Shown here: in pieces, positions 1 to 5,486 of the stretch | How the letters are laid out: every line of letters starts with the position of its first letter | How positions within the stretch are numbered: the stretch's first letter is position 1 | DNA from: JAJOKK01 sp965370555 | GTDB taxonomy: Bacteria > Bipolaricaulota > Bipolaricaulia > UBA7950 > UBA9294 | NCBI GenBank assembly: GCA_965370555.1 | Contig: CBDUVB010000054.1 | Location: 1 to 9,905 of the forward strand | Reading direction: 5' to 3' | Length of the DNA: 9,905 nt | Made by a program: the position numbers and the translations under genes | The notes under the pieces: generated by a model | What the model was told of the DNA's origin: nothing | The model's database searches: none | Seen by the model: only the letters and a program-made list of their open reading frames with translations

Positions 1-95
1 ATTAGCAGATAGTAAACTCCTTTCTTCCCAAGGAGCTTTCCAAAGACCTTGTTCAGTTTATTACCAACACGCAGATCGCATCCTCCCCATTTCAT
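1..95 (-). CDS. Small unrecognised protein, N-terminal part only
   Basis: An ATG at 95-93 is preceded by a full Shine-Dalgarno AAGGAGG (109-103) with a 7-nt spacer. The frame then stays open for 31 codons to the window edge. The visible peptide begins MKWGGCDLRVGNKLNKVF and continues with a basic, hydrophobic stretch ending in tyrosines and leucines. I recognise no family. The gene lies downstream of HU on the same strand, but a strong terminator at 231-306 separates them. It may therefore depend on read-through or on a weak promoter of its own. The excellent ribosome-binding site is the main support. A plus-strand frame (2-145) is also open here but has no visible start, so the strand assignment is not certain. 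Confidence 0.45.
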   Translation of the reverse strand, partial: MKWGGCDLRVGNKLNKVFGKLLGKKGVYYLL

Positions 96-230
96 CGTTA
101 GACCTCCTTAAGCTTTTAAATTGGTGTAATTGATGTCCCTAAGCCAAATATTGATCACTTTTCTACCGCGGGTAGGCTTTTCTCGATGACCACCTCCTGG
201 GATTCGATTATCTAAAACATAGCAATTTGC

Positions 231-306
231 AAGAAGACAAAAACGACAGCTCAATCGATATCCACCCCGCACCAAAACCCCTTAGTCCAAGACCATTGAG
301 CTGTCG
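231..306 (-). terminator. Rho-independent-type terminator downstream of HU
   Basis: Read on the minus strand, CGACAGCTCAAT (306-295) and ATTGAGCTGTCG (255-244) form a perfect 12-bp inverted repeat. The T-rich tail TTTTTGTCTTCTT follows at once (243-231). The position, about 80 nt after the HU stop codon, suits the end of the HU transcript. The 39-nt loop is long for a simple terminator and is G-rich on the transcribed strand. The 5' arm overlaps an alternative helix (302-360), so this could be a conditional terminator instead of a constitutive one. Confidence 0.7.
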
Positions 307-360
307 CTTCGCTGGAGGCAACAAATTCACCTCTTTACCGCGTTCTTTACGCAAGCGACA
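302..360 (-). promoter_or_regulatory. Candidate branched leader/antiterminator fold
   Basis: On the minus-strand transcript, an 8-bp helix TGTCGCTT (360-353) / AAGCGACA (309-302) would enclose two smaller hairpins. One is GCGT-AAAGA-ACGC (352-340), directly abutting the first helix; the other is GAGG/CCTC (333-330 / 318-315) with an 11-nt loop. This is a three-way-junction layout. The last five bases of the outer helix (306-302) are also the first five of the terminator's 5' arm, so the two folds exclude each other. I match it to no known riboswitch class. The helices are short, and chance pairing has not been excluded by any energy calculation. Confidence 0.35.
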
Positions 361-383
361 AGGCAACACGTTCCCGGGATACC

Positions 384-710
384 TTATCGCGCTTTTTTCA
401 CTTTGAGCTCAGACCCAACGTTGACGGCCTTCAGTTTCTTAGCAACGATCTCTTTCAGGTTCTTCCCCGGTTTGAAGGCCGGAACAACTTTCTTAGGGAC
501 GGTAATTCGCTTTTGGGTCTGAGGATTGATCCGTTTGGATTCTTTGCGCGCTCGGGCCTCGAACTTCCCGAACCCAGTCAGGAGGACCTCCTTGTTCGAC
601 ACCAAGGCATCCGTGATCAGATCAATCATCGCATCAAGAGCCTTGCGCGCATCCTTCTTGGTCAAGCCGGTCTTTGTCGCGAGTTTATCTACAAACTCTC
701 CTTTGTTCAC
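384..710 (-). CDS. hup: DNA-binding protein HU
   Basis: Histone-like nucleoid protein that acts as a dimer, bending and compacting DNA in the cytoplasm. The 108 residues show the HU/IHF pattern in order: an N-terminal helical dimerisation part (about 1-45), GFGKF at 46-50, the basic arm with the intercalating Asn-Pro at 62-63, and FKPGK at 79-83. Canonical HU is about 90 residues. The extra C-terminal part (about 92-108, ending KVKKAR) is a lysine-rich tail that may add non-specific DNA contact. The start is GTG (710-708) behind the purine-rich tract AGAGGGGGTG (725-716). The gene is divergent from rpsF, has its own near-ideal promoter, and ends in a strong terminator, so it is likely monocistronic and highly expressed. 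HU is favoured over IHF because no partner is visible, but the distinction is not firm. Confidence 0.95.
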   Translation of the reverse strand: MNKGEFVDKLATKTGLTKKDARKALDAMIDLITDALVSNKEVLLTGFGKFEARARKESKRINPQTQKRITVPKKVVPAFKPGKNLKEIVAKKLKAVNVGSELKVKKAR

Positions 711-743
711 CCTGTCACCCCCTCTCTTCTGAAAATTTGCACC

Positions 744-772
744 ATTATAGTTACGGAGAGTCCTCTTGTCAA
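744..772 (-). promoter_or_regulatory. Consensus sigma-70 promoter of HU
   Basis: Read on the minus strand, TTGACA (772-767), a 17-bp spacer and TATAAT (749-744) match the housekeeping promoter consensus at all 12 positions. Transcription would start near 737, giving a leader of about 27 nt before the GTG start. Such an exact match suits an abundant nucleoid protein. Confidence 0.9.
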
Positions 773-776
773 GAGG
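762..776. promoter_or_regulatory. 15-bp palindrome over the HU -35 box (possible operator)
   Basis: CCTCTTG-T-CAAGAGG is a perfect inverted repeat with 7-bp arms around one central base, and it fully contains the -35 hexamer of the HU promoter. A dimeric regulator bound here would block polymerase. A looser pair with the same core half-sites, TCTTG (832-836) and CAAGA (843-847), lies about 70 bp away toward rpsF. The regulator is unknown, and part of the symmetry is simply the -35 consensus. Confidence 0.4.
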
Positions 777-861
777 GGATGGGCATTCCAGCGTTCATCT
801 ACCCGCACCGACTCTTTCCCTTGTCGCCGATTCTTGCGATTACAAGAGCGTTTCATGCGAT

Positions 862-890
862 TTGACTTCCATCATCGTCCCGGGTAAAGT
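862..890 (+). promoter_or_regulatory. Sigma-70-type promoter of the rpsF operon
   Basis: TTGACT (862-867; 5 of 6 to consensus), a 17-bp spacer and TAAAGT (885-890; 4 of 6) lie just ahead of rpsF. Transcription would start near 897, leaving roughly 25 nt of leader. That leader is too short to hold the long S6:S18 leader element known in some bacteria. Confidence 0.6.
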
Positions 891-921
891 TATTGTTCGA
901 TACTGATAGCGAGGTGTAAGA

Positions 922-1209
922 GTGAGAGAATACGAGATTGTTTACGTCCTCCGTCCAGATCTCTCCGATGAGGACCGTACAAAGAAAGTGGACCGAATTC
1001 ACGGGTTCATTACCGAGAACGGAGGAGAGATAAAAGAAATTGACGATTGGGGAAAGCGGATTCTCGCCTACGAGATCGACCACTACTCCGAAGGATATTA
1101 CGGCCTTACCCTGTTCCAACTTCCACCCCAAGGAGTAAAGCCCATAAAAGAACGGCTCAATATTGATGAAGAGATCCTGCGTTATCAGATTGTTGTTCGC
1201 TCCAAGTAG
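922..1209 (+). CDS. rpsF: 30S ribosomal protein S6
   Basis: Component of the 30S platform that binds 16S rRNA together with S18. The 95-residue length is typical of the family. The start REYEIVYVLRPDL is the classic first beta strand. The segment with GGEIKEIDDWGKRILAYEI (about residues 34-52) and the ending EEILRYQIVVRSK also match S6. The start is GTG (922-924), with GAGGTG at 911-916 as ribosome-binding site. It is the first gene of the operon with ssb (14-nt gap) and rpsR, the standard order that keeps the S6 and S18 partners together. There is no long glutamate tail. Confidence 0.97.
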   Translation: MREYEIVYVLRPDLSDEDRTKKVDRIHGFITENGGEIKEIDDWGKRILAYEIDHYSEGYYGLTLFQLPPQGVKPIKERLNIDEEILRYQIVVRSK

Positions 1210-1223
1210 GGGGAGAAAAAAAG

Positions 1224-1640
1224 ATGTCGGCAAGCTTCAACAAGGTAATCCTGATCGGGAACCTCACGGCGGATCCTGAACTCCAGTACACGGCAAGCGG
1301 CACGGCCCGCACTAAGTTCAGCATCGCGATCAACCGCCAGTACAAGGACAAATCCGGTCAGTTGCAGGAGGACGTAACCTTTGTACCTATCGTAGCTTGG
1401 GGCTCGCAGGCAGAGAACTGCGCCAATTACTTGAGCAAGGGACGCTCTGTCGCCGTGGAGGGCAGATTGCGTATTCACACCTTTGAGACCCAGGAAGGTG
1501 AGAAGCGAAAGATGACCGAAGTCGTCGCCCAGAACGTTCAATTCCTGGGAGGTCAACCGCGTTCCGCCAACGAACCGGGGACGGTTCCCACTGGTAACGA
1601 GCAACCCGCTAAGAAAGAAGATGAGGAGGTTCCTTTTTAA
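1224..1640 (+). CDS. ssb: Single-stranded DNA-binding protein
   Basis: Binds and protects single-stranded DNA during replication, recombination and repair, normally as a tetramer. Residues 1-108 form the OB fold. It opens FNKVILIGNLTADPELQYT and includes FSIAINRQYKD, a FVPIVAWGSQAENCANYLSKG core and VEGRLRIHTFE. A short polar linker follows (about 112-131). The acidic C-terminal tip EDEEVPF is the conserved docking peptide for partner repair enzymes. At 138 residues the linker is shorter than in E. coli. The ATG start follows GGGGAG (1210-1215) by 8 nt. It sits between the S6 and S18 genes as in most bacteria, and here it is also upstream of a helicase/nuclease repair pair. Confidence 0.97.
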   Translation: MSASFNKVILIGNLTADPELQYTASGTARTKFSIAINRQYKDKSGQLQEDVTFVPIVAWGSQAENCANYLSKGRSVAVEGRLRIHTFETQEGEKRKMTEVVAQNVQFLGGQPRSANEPGTVPTGNEQPAKKEDEEVPF

Positions 1641-1643
1641 GTT

Positions 1644-1895
1644 ATGTTCTACAAACGAAGACAAATCTGTCAGGTCTGTGAACGCAATATCACCCTCGAC
1701 TACAAGAAACCCGAAGAATTGAAACAGTACATGAATCGCCTGGGGAAGATCCTCCCTAAGCGGGCGACGCGGCTGTGCACGAAACACCAACGGCATGCGG
1801 CACTGCAAATCAACCGTGCCCGTAAACTCGCGCTCTTGCCCTACATCGGTGAGCCGCGGATGATCCCCGATGCCCGTACTCGCCGGAGGAGATAA
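1644..1895 (+). CDS. rpsR: 30S ribosomal protein S18, zinc-binding type
   Basis: Partner of S6 on the 30S platform. The 83-residue length and the core LDYKKPEELKQYMNRLGKIL, then LPKRATRLCTKHQR, are typical. Cys9, Cys12, Cys45 and His48 form a CxxC...CxxH zinc site, so this is the zinc-binding (C+) form. The start lies only 3 nt after the ssb stop. Its GAGGAGGT ribosome-binding site (1623-1630) is inside the end of ssb with a long 13-nt spacer, so translational coupling to ssb is likely. The usual follower rplI (L9) is absent; an exonuclease frame follows instead, beginning at or near the rpsR stop codon. Confidence 0.97.
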   Translation: MFYKRRQICQVCERNITLDYKKPEELKQYMNRLGKILPKRATRLCTKHQRHAALQINRARKLALLPYIGEPRMIPDARTRRRR

Positions 1896-2137
1896 CCGCG
1901 TCCGGTGTCGATTGGATCGCAAAGTGGTTCAGTGAGAAAGCCTCCCCCAGAGAAGAACTTCCCCTTCCTCAGCTAGCAAGGATCCTTGATCGCTATTGCG
2001 GGCAGAGCGTTTCAGAAGCCCTCGGAGGGAAGATCCATCAGGGGGAGTTCGGCCAATGTTTAGCGATAGAACGCACTGCGCCAAGAGTTATCCCGTTCCC
2101 TTCTAAAGAGAAAGCGAACGAAGCCCTCCTCTCCGAA
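1892..2137 (+). other. In-frame 5' extension of the exonuclease gene, no canonical start
   Basis: The frame of the exonuclease at 2138 is open upstream back to a TGA at 1850-1852. Translated, it reads like real protein, for example SGVDWIAKWFSEK and a GGKIHQGEFGQCLAIERT segment. The latter resembles the Gly-Gly...Gly...Glu strand that I associate with the N-terminus of YprB/MrfB-type proteins. No ATG, GTG or TTG occurs in frame between 1853 and 2137. The best-placed non-canonical start is ATA at 1892, overlapping the rpsR stop as ATAA. A one-base change there would give the usual ATGA overlap. The alternatives are -1 slippage out of rpsR, a base error, or a true start at TTG 2138. There is no other gene in this stretch. 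Confidence 0.55.
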
Positions 2138-2899
2138 TTGCGACTTCTCTTCGGAATTGGGACACGATTCGATCAACAGCTTCGTGAGGATGGATACAGC
2201 TCGATCCCCTCACTCCTTACGCACCCTCGCTTTGGGGATACCGCTGCTCGCCTCTTGGCAGAGTGGAAAGATCCACTCGATCCTGCGCAGGTAAACACCA
2301 CCCTATCCTGCTGGCTCCCAGCCTCTCATCCCCTGTTCTTGCAATTACTTGGCCTGGTTCCCCGCGAGAAGATGCTCTTCTTCGACCTTGAGACCATGGG
2401 ACTCTTCGGGGTACCGATCATCCTCGCCGCAATCGGCCGACCCAGTGCTTCGGAAATCAGGATTACGCAGTACCTCGCGTGCTCCCTCGACGAGGAAATA
2501 TCCCTACTTGAAAGGGTTACAGAGGCACTCTCTCATGCCTCTCTCATCCTGAGCTACAACGGAAAGTCCTTCGATTGGACTACCCTTCGGGAACGGTGTG
2601 CGTACTACGGCCTCCCGTTCGACTACGCTCCGATCCACATCGACCTGCTCCATCACGCTCGGCGAGCGTACCGAGACCGCCTCTCCAATGCACAGCTTCA
2701 AACCGTGGAAGAAGGGGTCCTCGGGATCGAGCGAACAGAAGACCTCCCGAGCGAAGCAGTCCCCAAATACTACGAGGCGTATCTTAGAAGCGGAAATCCA
2801 GGACCACTCGTCCCAATCGTCAATCATAACCAACAAGACGTCGCCACCCTCGCTCTTCTCCTCTCTCACCTGCTTATGCTCACCGCCCATGCTCACTGA
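2138..2899 (+). CDS. mrfB: DEDD-type exonuclease, MrfB/YprB-like
   Basis: RNase H-like 3'-5' exonuclease domain related to B. subtilis MrfB (formerly YprB), which works with the helicase MrfA to repair mitomycin C damage. Counting from the TTG at 2138, the catalytic motifs are FFDLET (Asp83, Glu85), SYNGKSFD (Asp146) and NHNQQD (His230, Asp234). The HxxxD form of the last motif marks the DEDDh subgroup. The segment with HHARRAYRDRLSNAQLQTVE (about 172-191) is also typical of this family. The coordinates given start at the first canonical start codon, a TTG with no convincing ribosome-binding site; the coding frame probably begins earlier (1892-2137). B. subtilis MrfB has an extra C-terminal repeat region that is absent here. 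The 3' end overlaps the helicase gene by 11 bp, so the two are surely co-translated. Catalytic function is well supported; the exact substrate is inferred. Confidence 0.85.
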   Translation: MRLLFGIGTRFDQQLREDGYSSIPSLLTHPRFGDTAARLLAEWKDPLDPAQVNTTLSCWLPASHPLFLQLLGLVPREKMLFFDLETMGLFGVPIILAAIGRPSASEIRITQYLACSLDEEISLLERVTEALSHASLILSYNGKSFDWTTLRERCAYYGLPFDYAPIHIDLLHHARRAYRDRLSNAQLQTVEEGVLGIERTEDLPSEAVPKYYEAYLRSGNPGPLVPIVNHNQQDVATLALLLSHLLMLTAHAH

Positions 2900-5111
2900 C
2901 CTCCTCGCACAACTCACCAAAGAATCGTGGTACCACGAGCAGATCACCCACATTGCCAAGGTTCCAGCTACCAAGGCCGAACCCGCGAGGGTTGCACTCT
3001 CGCCTATACTGCAGAACTACCTCGATGGGAAGGGGATCACGCTTTACAAACACCAGGGTGAGGTGATAGAGGCCGTACGCGCAGGAAAGGACGTGATAAT
3101 CACCACTCCCACCGCCTCGGGGAAGACTCTCGCCTTCAATCTCCCTATCTTTGAGGCCCTACTCGCCGACCCGGAAGGGTGCGCACTCTACCTCTATCCG
3201 TTGAAGGCACTGGCGAACGACCAGCGGGGGAAGCTCCTCGAACTCGAGCGCGAGACCGGCCTCGATCTTTTCCCCGGTGTCTACGATGGGGATACGCCAG
3301 CAGGCAAACGAAGCCAGATCAAGCAGGTCTCCCGCCTCATCCTCACCAACCCCCACGCCTTGCACTACTACCTCCCCTGGCACCACCAGTGGAGCCGCTT
3401 CTTCAGCAACCTTCGCTACATCGTGATAGATGAGGCGCACCGTTACCGCGGGGTTTTCGGAACGAACGTCGCTCTCCTACTGCGACGCCTCGAACGCATC
3501 CTGAATCACTACGGAGCCTCCCCGCAGGTCATCCTCTCCTCCGCCTCGGTTGCAAACCCTGTTGATTACGCCCGTGTACTTATCGGGAGAGAGGTCGTCT
3601 CCATCGATAAGGGAACCTCCGCCCGCGGTGAAAGGCAGGTCCTCTTCTGGGACGCGCTCCTCGATCCCTCCTATTCGATCACCACGCAGGCAGCGAAGCT
3701 TCTCGCCTTCCTCACCAGCGTCGGAGTACAGACCCTCTGTTTCACCGGTTCGCGGATGATGGCCGAGCTAATCGCCCGCACGGCTCGCGACATGGGCGCA
3801 AGAAAGGTCCTTCCCTACCGTGCCGGCTACCTTCCGCAGGAACGGCGGGAGATCGAATCTGGTCTGCGGGAGAGGCAGATCGAGGGGGTCGTCTCCACGA
3901 GCGCGCTCGAAGCGGGAATCGATATCGGGAGCCTTGATGCGGTCATCCTGGTCGGGTTTCCAGGGAGCCTTCTCTCGGCCTGGCAGCAGGCCGGGCGGGC
4001 CGGGCGGGGTAGCGACCCCTCTCTGATCGTGTACATCCCCTACGAGAACCCGCTCGACCGCTACTTCCTGCACCACCCTGCCGAATTCCTTGGGGAAGAG
4101 CGGGAACGGATCGTGATTCAGCCGGATAATCCCCGCCTGGCGGCATGGCACCTGACATGCGCCGCTGCCGAGCTGCCCCTTCGCCCCGAGGAGGTTTCGC
4201 CAAAAGAAGGGAGTCTCCTTGATGAACTCGCAGCGAACGCTGTCCTGACGAAGACCCCGCGAGGCATGATCTACCGGGGGCGGAAGCGGGCACATGAGAT
4301 CCTGAGCATGGATTCCATCGCCGGGGAGGGGATCAAGCTAACCTGTGAGGGGAAGCTGCTCGAAACGATGGACCCGCTACGGGCGCGACGTGACGCATAC
4401 CCCGGAGCCGTCCTCCTTCACAGGGGTGAGACTTACGTGGTAGAGGATCTCAAACTGGAAGAGGGGGTCGCCCGGCTACACCAAGAGAAGGTCGATTACT
4501 ACACGAAGAGCATGCGCACCTCCGTGGTGAAGATCCTTACGGTGCAGGAATCGCACTCTTGCCCGTCGATCGCCATCGAGCGGGGACGCGCTCAGGTGAC
4601 CGAATCGTTTGTGGGATACAAGACGATCCACTTCGATCGAACTATCTCGGTGGACGCGCTCGACCTACCCGCACACACCTATGAAACCGATGCCCTGTGG
4701 ATCACCTTCCCTGTTGCTATTGACGGGATTCCCCCCGAGAAGCTCCTCGGGGGACTACACGGAGCAGAGCACGCCCTGATCGCGATGGCGCCGCTCCTCG
4801 TCCTGTGCGAGCGGGACGATATTGACGGGGTCTCCACTCCACTCCACGAAGAGACCGGTTCACCAACGATCCTCATATTCGATGAAATCGAAGGGGGAGC
4901 CGGTCTCGCTGAGGTCCTCTTCACCTCGCTTCACCGCCTCGCTGCCGAGGCACTGAAGCTTGTCTCCGACTGTCCGTGTGAGAACGGGTGTCCCTCCTGC
5001 ATCTACTCCCCTCGCTGTGGGAGCCACAACCGTCCACTCGATAAAGAAGGAACGATCCGCGTCCTTCGCCTCCTCGTTGAAGAAACCATGAGGGATTTAG
5101 TGATTGAATGA
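2889..5111 (+). CDS. mrfA: DEAH-box DNA helicase, MrfA/YprA family
   Basis: Superfamily 2 ATP-dependent helicase with a C-terminal DUF1998-type metal-binding domain. The B. subtilis homologue MrfA acts with MrfB in mitomycin C repair. The 740-residue length is close to B. subtilis MrfA. Motifs in order: LYKHQ (Q-motif region, 52-56), TPTASGKT (Walker A, 73-80), DEAH (181-184) followed by RYRGVFG, SSAS (217-220), TSALEAGIDIG (337-347) and QQAGRAGR (366-373). Next come the YPGAVLLHRGETYVVEDL segment (504-521) and a cysteine cluster at Cys695, 697, 701, 704 and 710, likely a zinc or iron-sulfur site. The ATG at 2889 is chosen because the homologous N-terminus begins there; the frame is open further upstream only inside the exonuclease gene. 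No ribosome-binding site is visible, so it relies on coupling through the 11-bp overlap. The last codons (DLVIE and stop) lie inside an 8-bp tandem repeat. Confidence 0.93.
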   Translation: MLTDLLAQLTKESWYHEQITHIAKVPATKAEPARVALSPILQNYLDGKGITLYKHQGEVIEAVRAGKDVIITTPTASGKTLAFNLPIFEALLADPEGCALYLYPLKALANDQRGKLLELERETGLDLFPGVYDGDTPAGKRSQIKQVSRLILTNPHALHYYLPWHHQWSRFFSNLRYIVIDEAHRYRGVFGTNVALLLRRLERILNHYGASPQVILSSASVANPVDYARVLIGREVVSIDKGTSARGERQVLFWDALLDPSYSITTQAAKLLAFLTSVGVQTLCFTGSRMMAELIARTARDMGARKVLPYRAGYLPQERREIESGLRERQIEGVVSTSALEAGIDIGSLDAVILVGFPGSLLSAWQQAGRAGRGSDPSLIVYIPYENPLDRYFLHHPAEFLGEERERIVIQPDNPRLAAWHLTCAAAELPLRPEEVSPKEGSLLDELAANAVLTKTPRGMIYRGRKRAHEILSMDSIAGEGIKLTCEGKLLETMDPLRARRDAYPGAVLLHRGETYVVEDLKLEEGVARLHQEKVDYYTKSMRTSVVKILTVQESHSCPSIAIERGRAQVTESFVGYKTIHFDRTISVDALDLPAHTYETDALWITFPVAIDGIPPEKLLGGLHGAEHALIAMAPLLVLCERDDIDGVSTPLHEETGSPTILIFDEIEGGAGLAEVLFTSLHRLAAEALKLVSDCPCENGCPSCIYSPRCGSHNRPLDKEGTIRVLRLLVEETMRDLVIE

Positions 5112-5133
5112 TCGGGAGATTGAGAGATTAGAA
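5094..5133 (+). repeat. Degenerate 8-bp tandem repeat across the mrfA stop codon
   Basis: Five consecutive octamers begin with GAT(T/C): GATTTAGT, GATTGAAT, GATCGGGA, GATTGAGA and GATTAGAA. The first two encode the final residues of MrfA, and the TGA stop (5109-5111) spans the second and third units. The 8-bp phase does not match the 3-bp codon phase, so this is a DNA-level repeat and not a protein repeat. Confidence 0.6.
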
Positions 5134-5149
5134 AGCTAAAACACTCAAT
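5119..5149 (+). terminator. Weak stem-loop after mrfA, terminator only possible
   Basis: ATTGAG (5119-5124) and CTCAAT (5144-5149) enclose a second stem, TTAG (5128-5131) / CTAA (5136-5139), with a 4-nt loop. It lies just after the mrfA stop and partly uses the tandem repeat. It is AT-rich and lacks a following T-tract, so at best it is a weak or Rho-assisted transcript end or an RNA-stabilising structure. Confidence 0.25.
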
Positions 5150-5161
5150 TATCCACATCGC

Positions 5162-5197
5162 CGAATCTCTCGGAATTTGCACCATTTGTGAGATTCG
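5162..5197. repeat. 8-bp inverted repeat around a motif shared with the HU leader
   Basis: CGAATCTC (5162-5169) and GAGATTCG (5190-5197) are perfect reverse complements around a 20-nt loop. The loop contains AATTTGCACCATT (5174-5186), identical over 13 bases to 734-746 at the HU promoter and leader, in the same orientation. It could be a protein-binding site or chance. Confidence 0.4.
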
Positions 5198-5314
5198 TGA
5201 TAAGGAACGTATGTTGAACATCCATTAGGGCATTGAAAGGCAGAAGCCAGAGATCTAACCGGAGTTGGTCTTCATGCTGCGATTTCATGTAGAGCTTTGT
5301 TGCATCGAGAATAA

Positions 5315-5386
5315 CGTTGCACACAAGGTGCAACGCTACATCAATCTTTTCGTAGCGTCAGAGCTTGTCTCCGACGTTCTAGCGTC
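5315..5386. repeat. Cluster of three nested or overlapping palindromes
   Basis: Three hairpins are packed in 72 bases. CGTTGCAC / GTGCAACG (5315-5322 / 5328-5335) has a 5-nt loop. ACGCTAC / GTAGCGT (5333-5339 / 5352-5358) has a 12-nt loop. CGTCAGAG / CTCCGACG (5356-5363 / 5369-5376) has a 5-nt loop and one mismatch. Neighbouring helices share bases at their edges, and TAGCGTC occurs twice (5353-5359, 5380-5386). The density suggests a REP-like palindromic element or a structured leader RNA for the next gene. Confidence 0.5.
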
Positions 5387-5428
5387 TATCCTTCCGAGAA
5401 CTCATGTAGCCAGTACGAACAACAAGCT

Positions 5429-5447
5429 GATTCGCCTGCGGCGAATC
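5429..5447. repeat. Perfect 8-bp hairpin with 3-nt loop
   Basis: GATTCGCC (5429-5436), loop TGC and GGCGAATC (5440-5447) form a compact stable hairpin about 50 bp before the next gene. No T-tract follows on either strand, so it is not a classical terminator. It may belong to the same palindromic element as the cluster to its left. Confidence 0.55.
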
Positions 5448-5462
5448 TCCGCTTCTCTCCCC

Positions 5463-5486
5463 CCAGCAAGCTGGAGGATATCCAGC
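5463..5486 (+). promoter_or_regulatory. Alternative hairpins abutting a ribosome-binding site
   Basis: GCTGG (5470-5474) can pair upstream with CCAGC (5463-5467), or downstream as GCTGGA/TCCAGC (5470-5475 / 5481-5486) with a 5-nt loop. The second hairpin ends one base before the GGAGG (5487-5491) that serves the ATG at 5498. The choice of fold could affect ribosome access; the helices are short. Confidence 0.25.

Noticed and set aside
2..145. Plus-strand open frame entering from the left edge
   Set aside because: It has 47 open codons but no visible start and a composition unlike a conserved protein. The minus-strand frame has a perfect ribosome-binding site and ATG.
180..225. tRNA-like T-loop (GGATTCGATT) near 200
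   Set aside because: No pairing T-stem, anticodon arm or acceptor stem could be built on either strand.
372..379. TCCCGGGA palindrome after HU
   Set aside because: An 8-bp palindrome is expected by chance in 10 kb, and it shows no link to another signal.
897..921. S6:S18 autoregulatory leader RNA upstream of rpsF
   Set aside because: The predicted leader is only about 25 nt and I could not build the required stem and CCG-type bulge in it.
2598..2888. Upstream extension of the helicase frame
   Set aside because: It lies inside the exonuclease gene in another frame. The helicase family N-terminus matches the ATG at 2889, and the translated extension looks like a shadow sequence (Ser/Thr/Arg-rich).
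5145..5333. 62-codon minus-strand frame in the intergenic gap
   Set aside because: It starts at TTG inside a hairpin without a ribosome-binding site, overlaps several inverted repeats, and matches no family I know.
5300..5450. CRISPR array
   Set aside because: There are many palindromes but no regularly spaced identical direct repeats with unique spacers.
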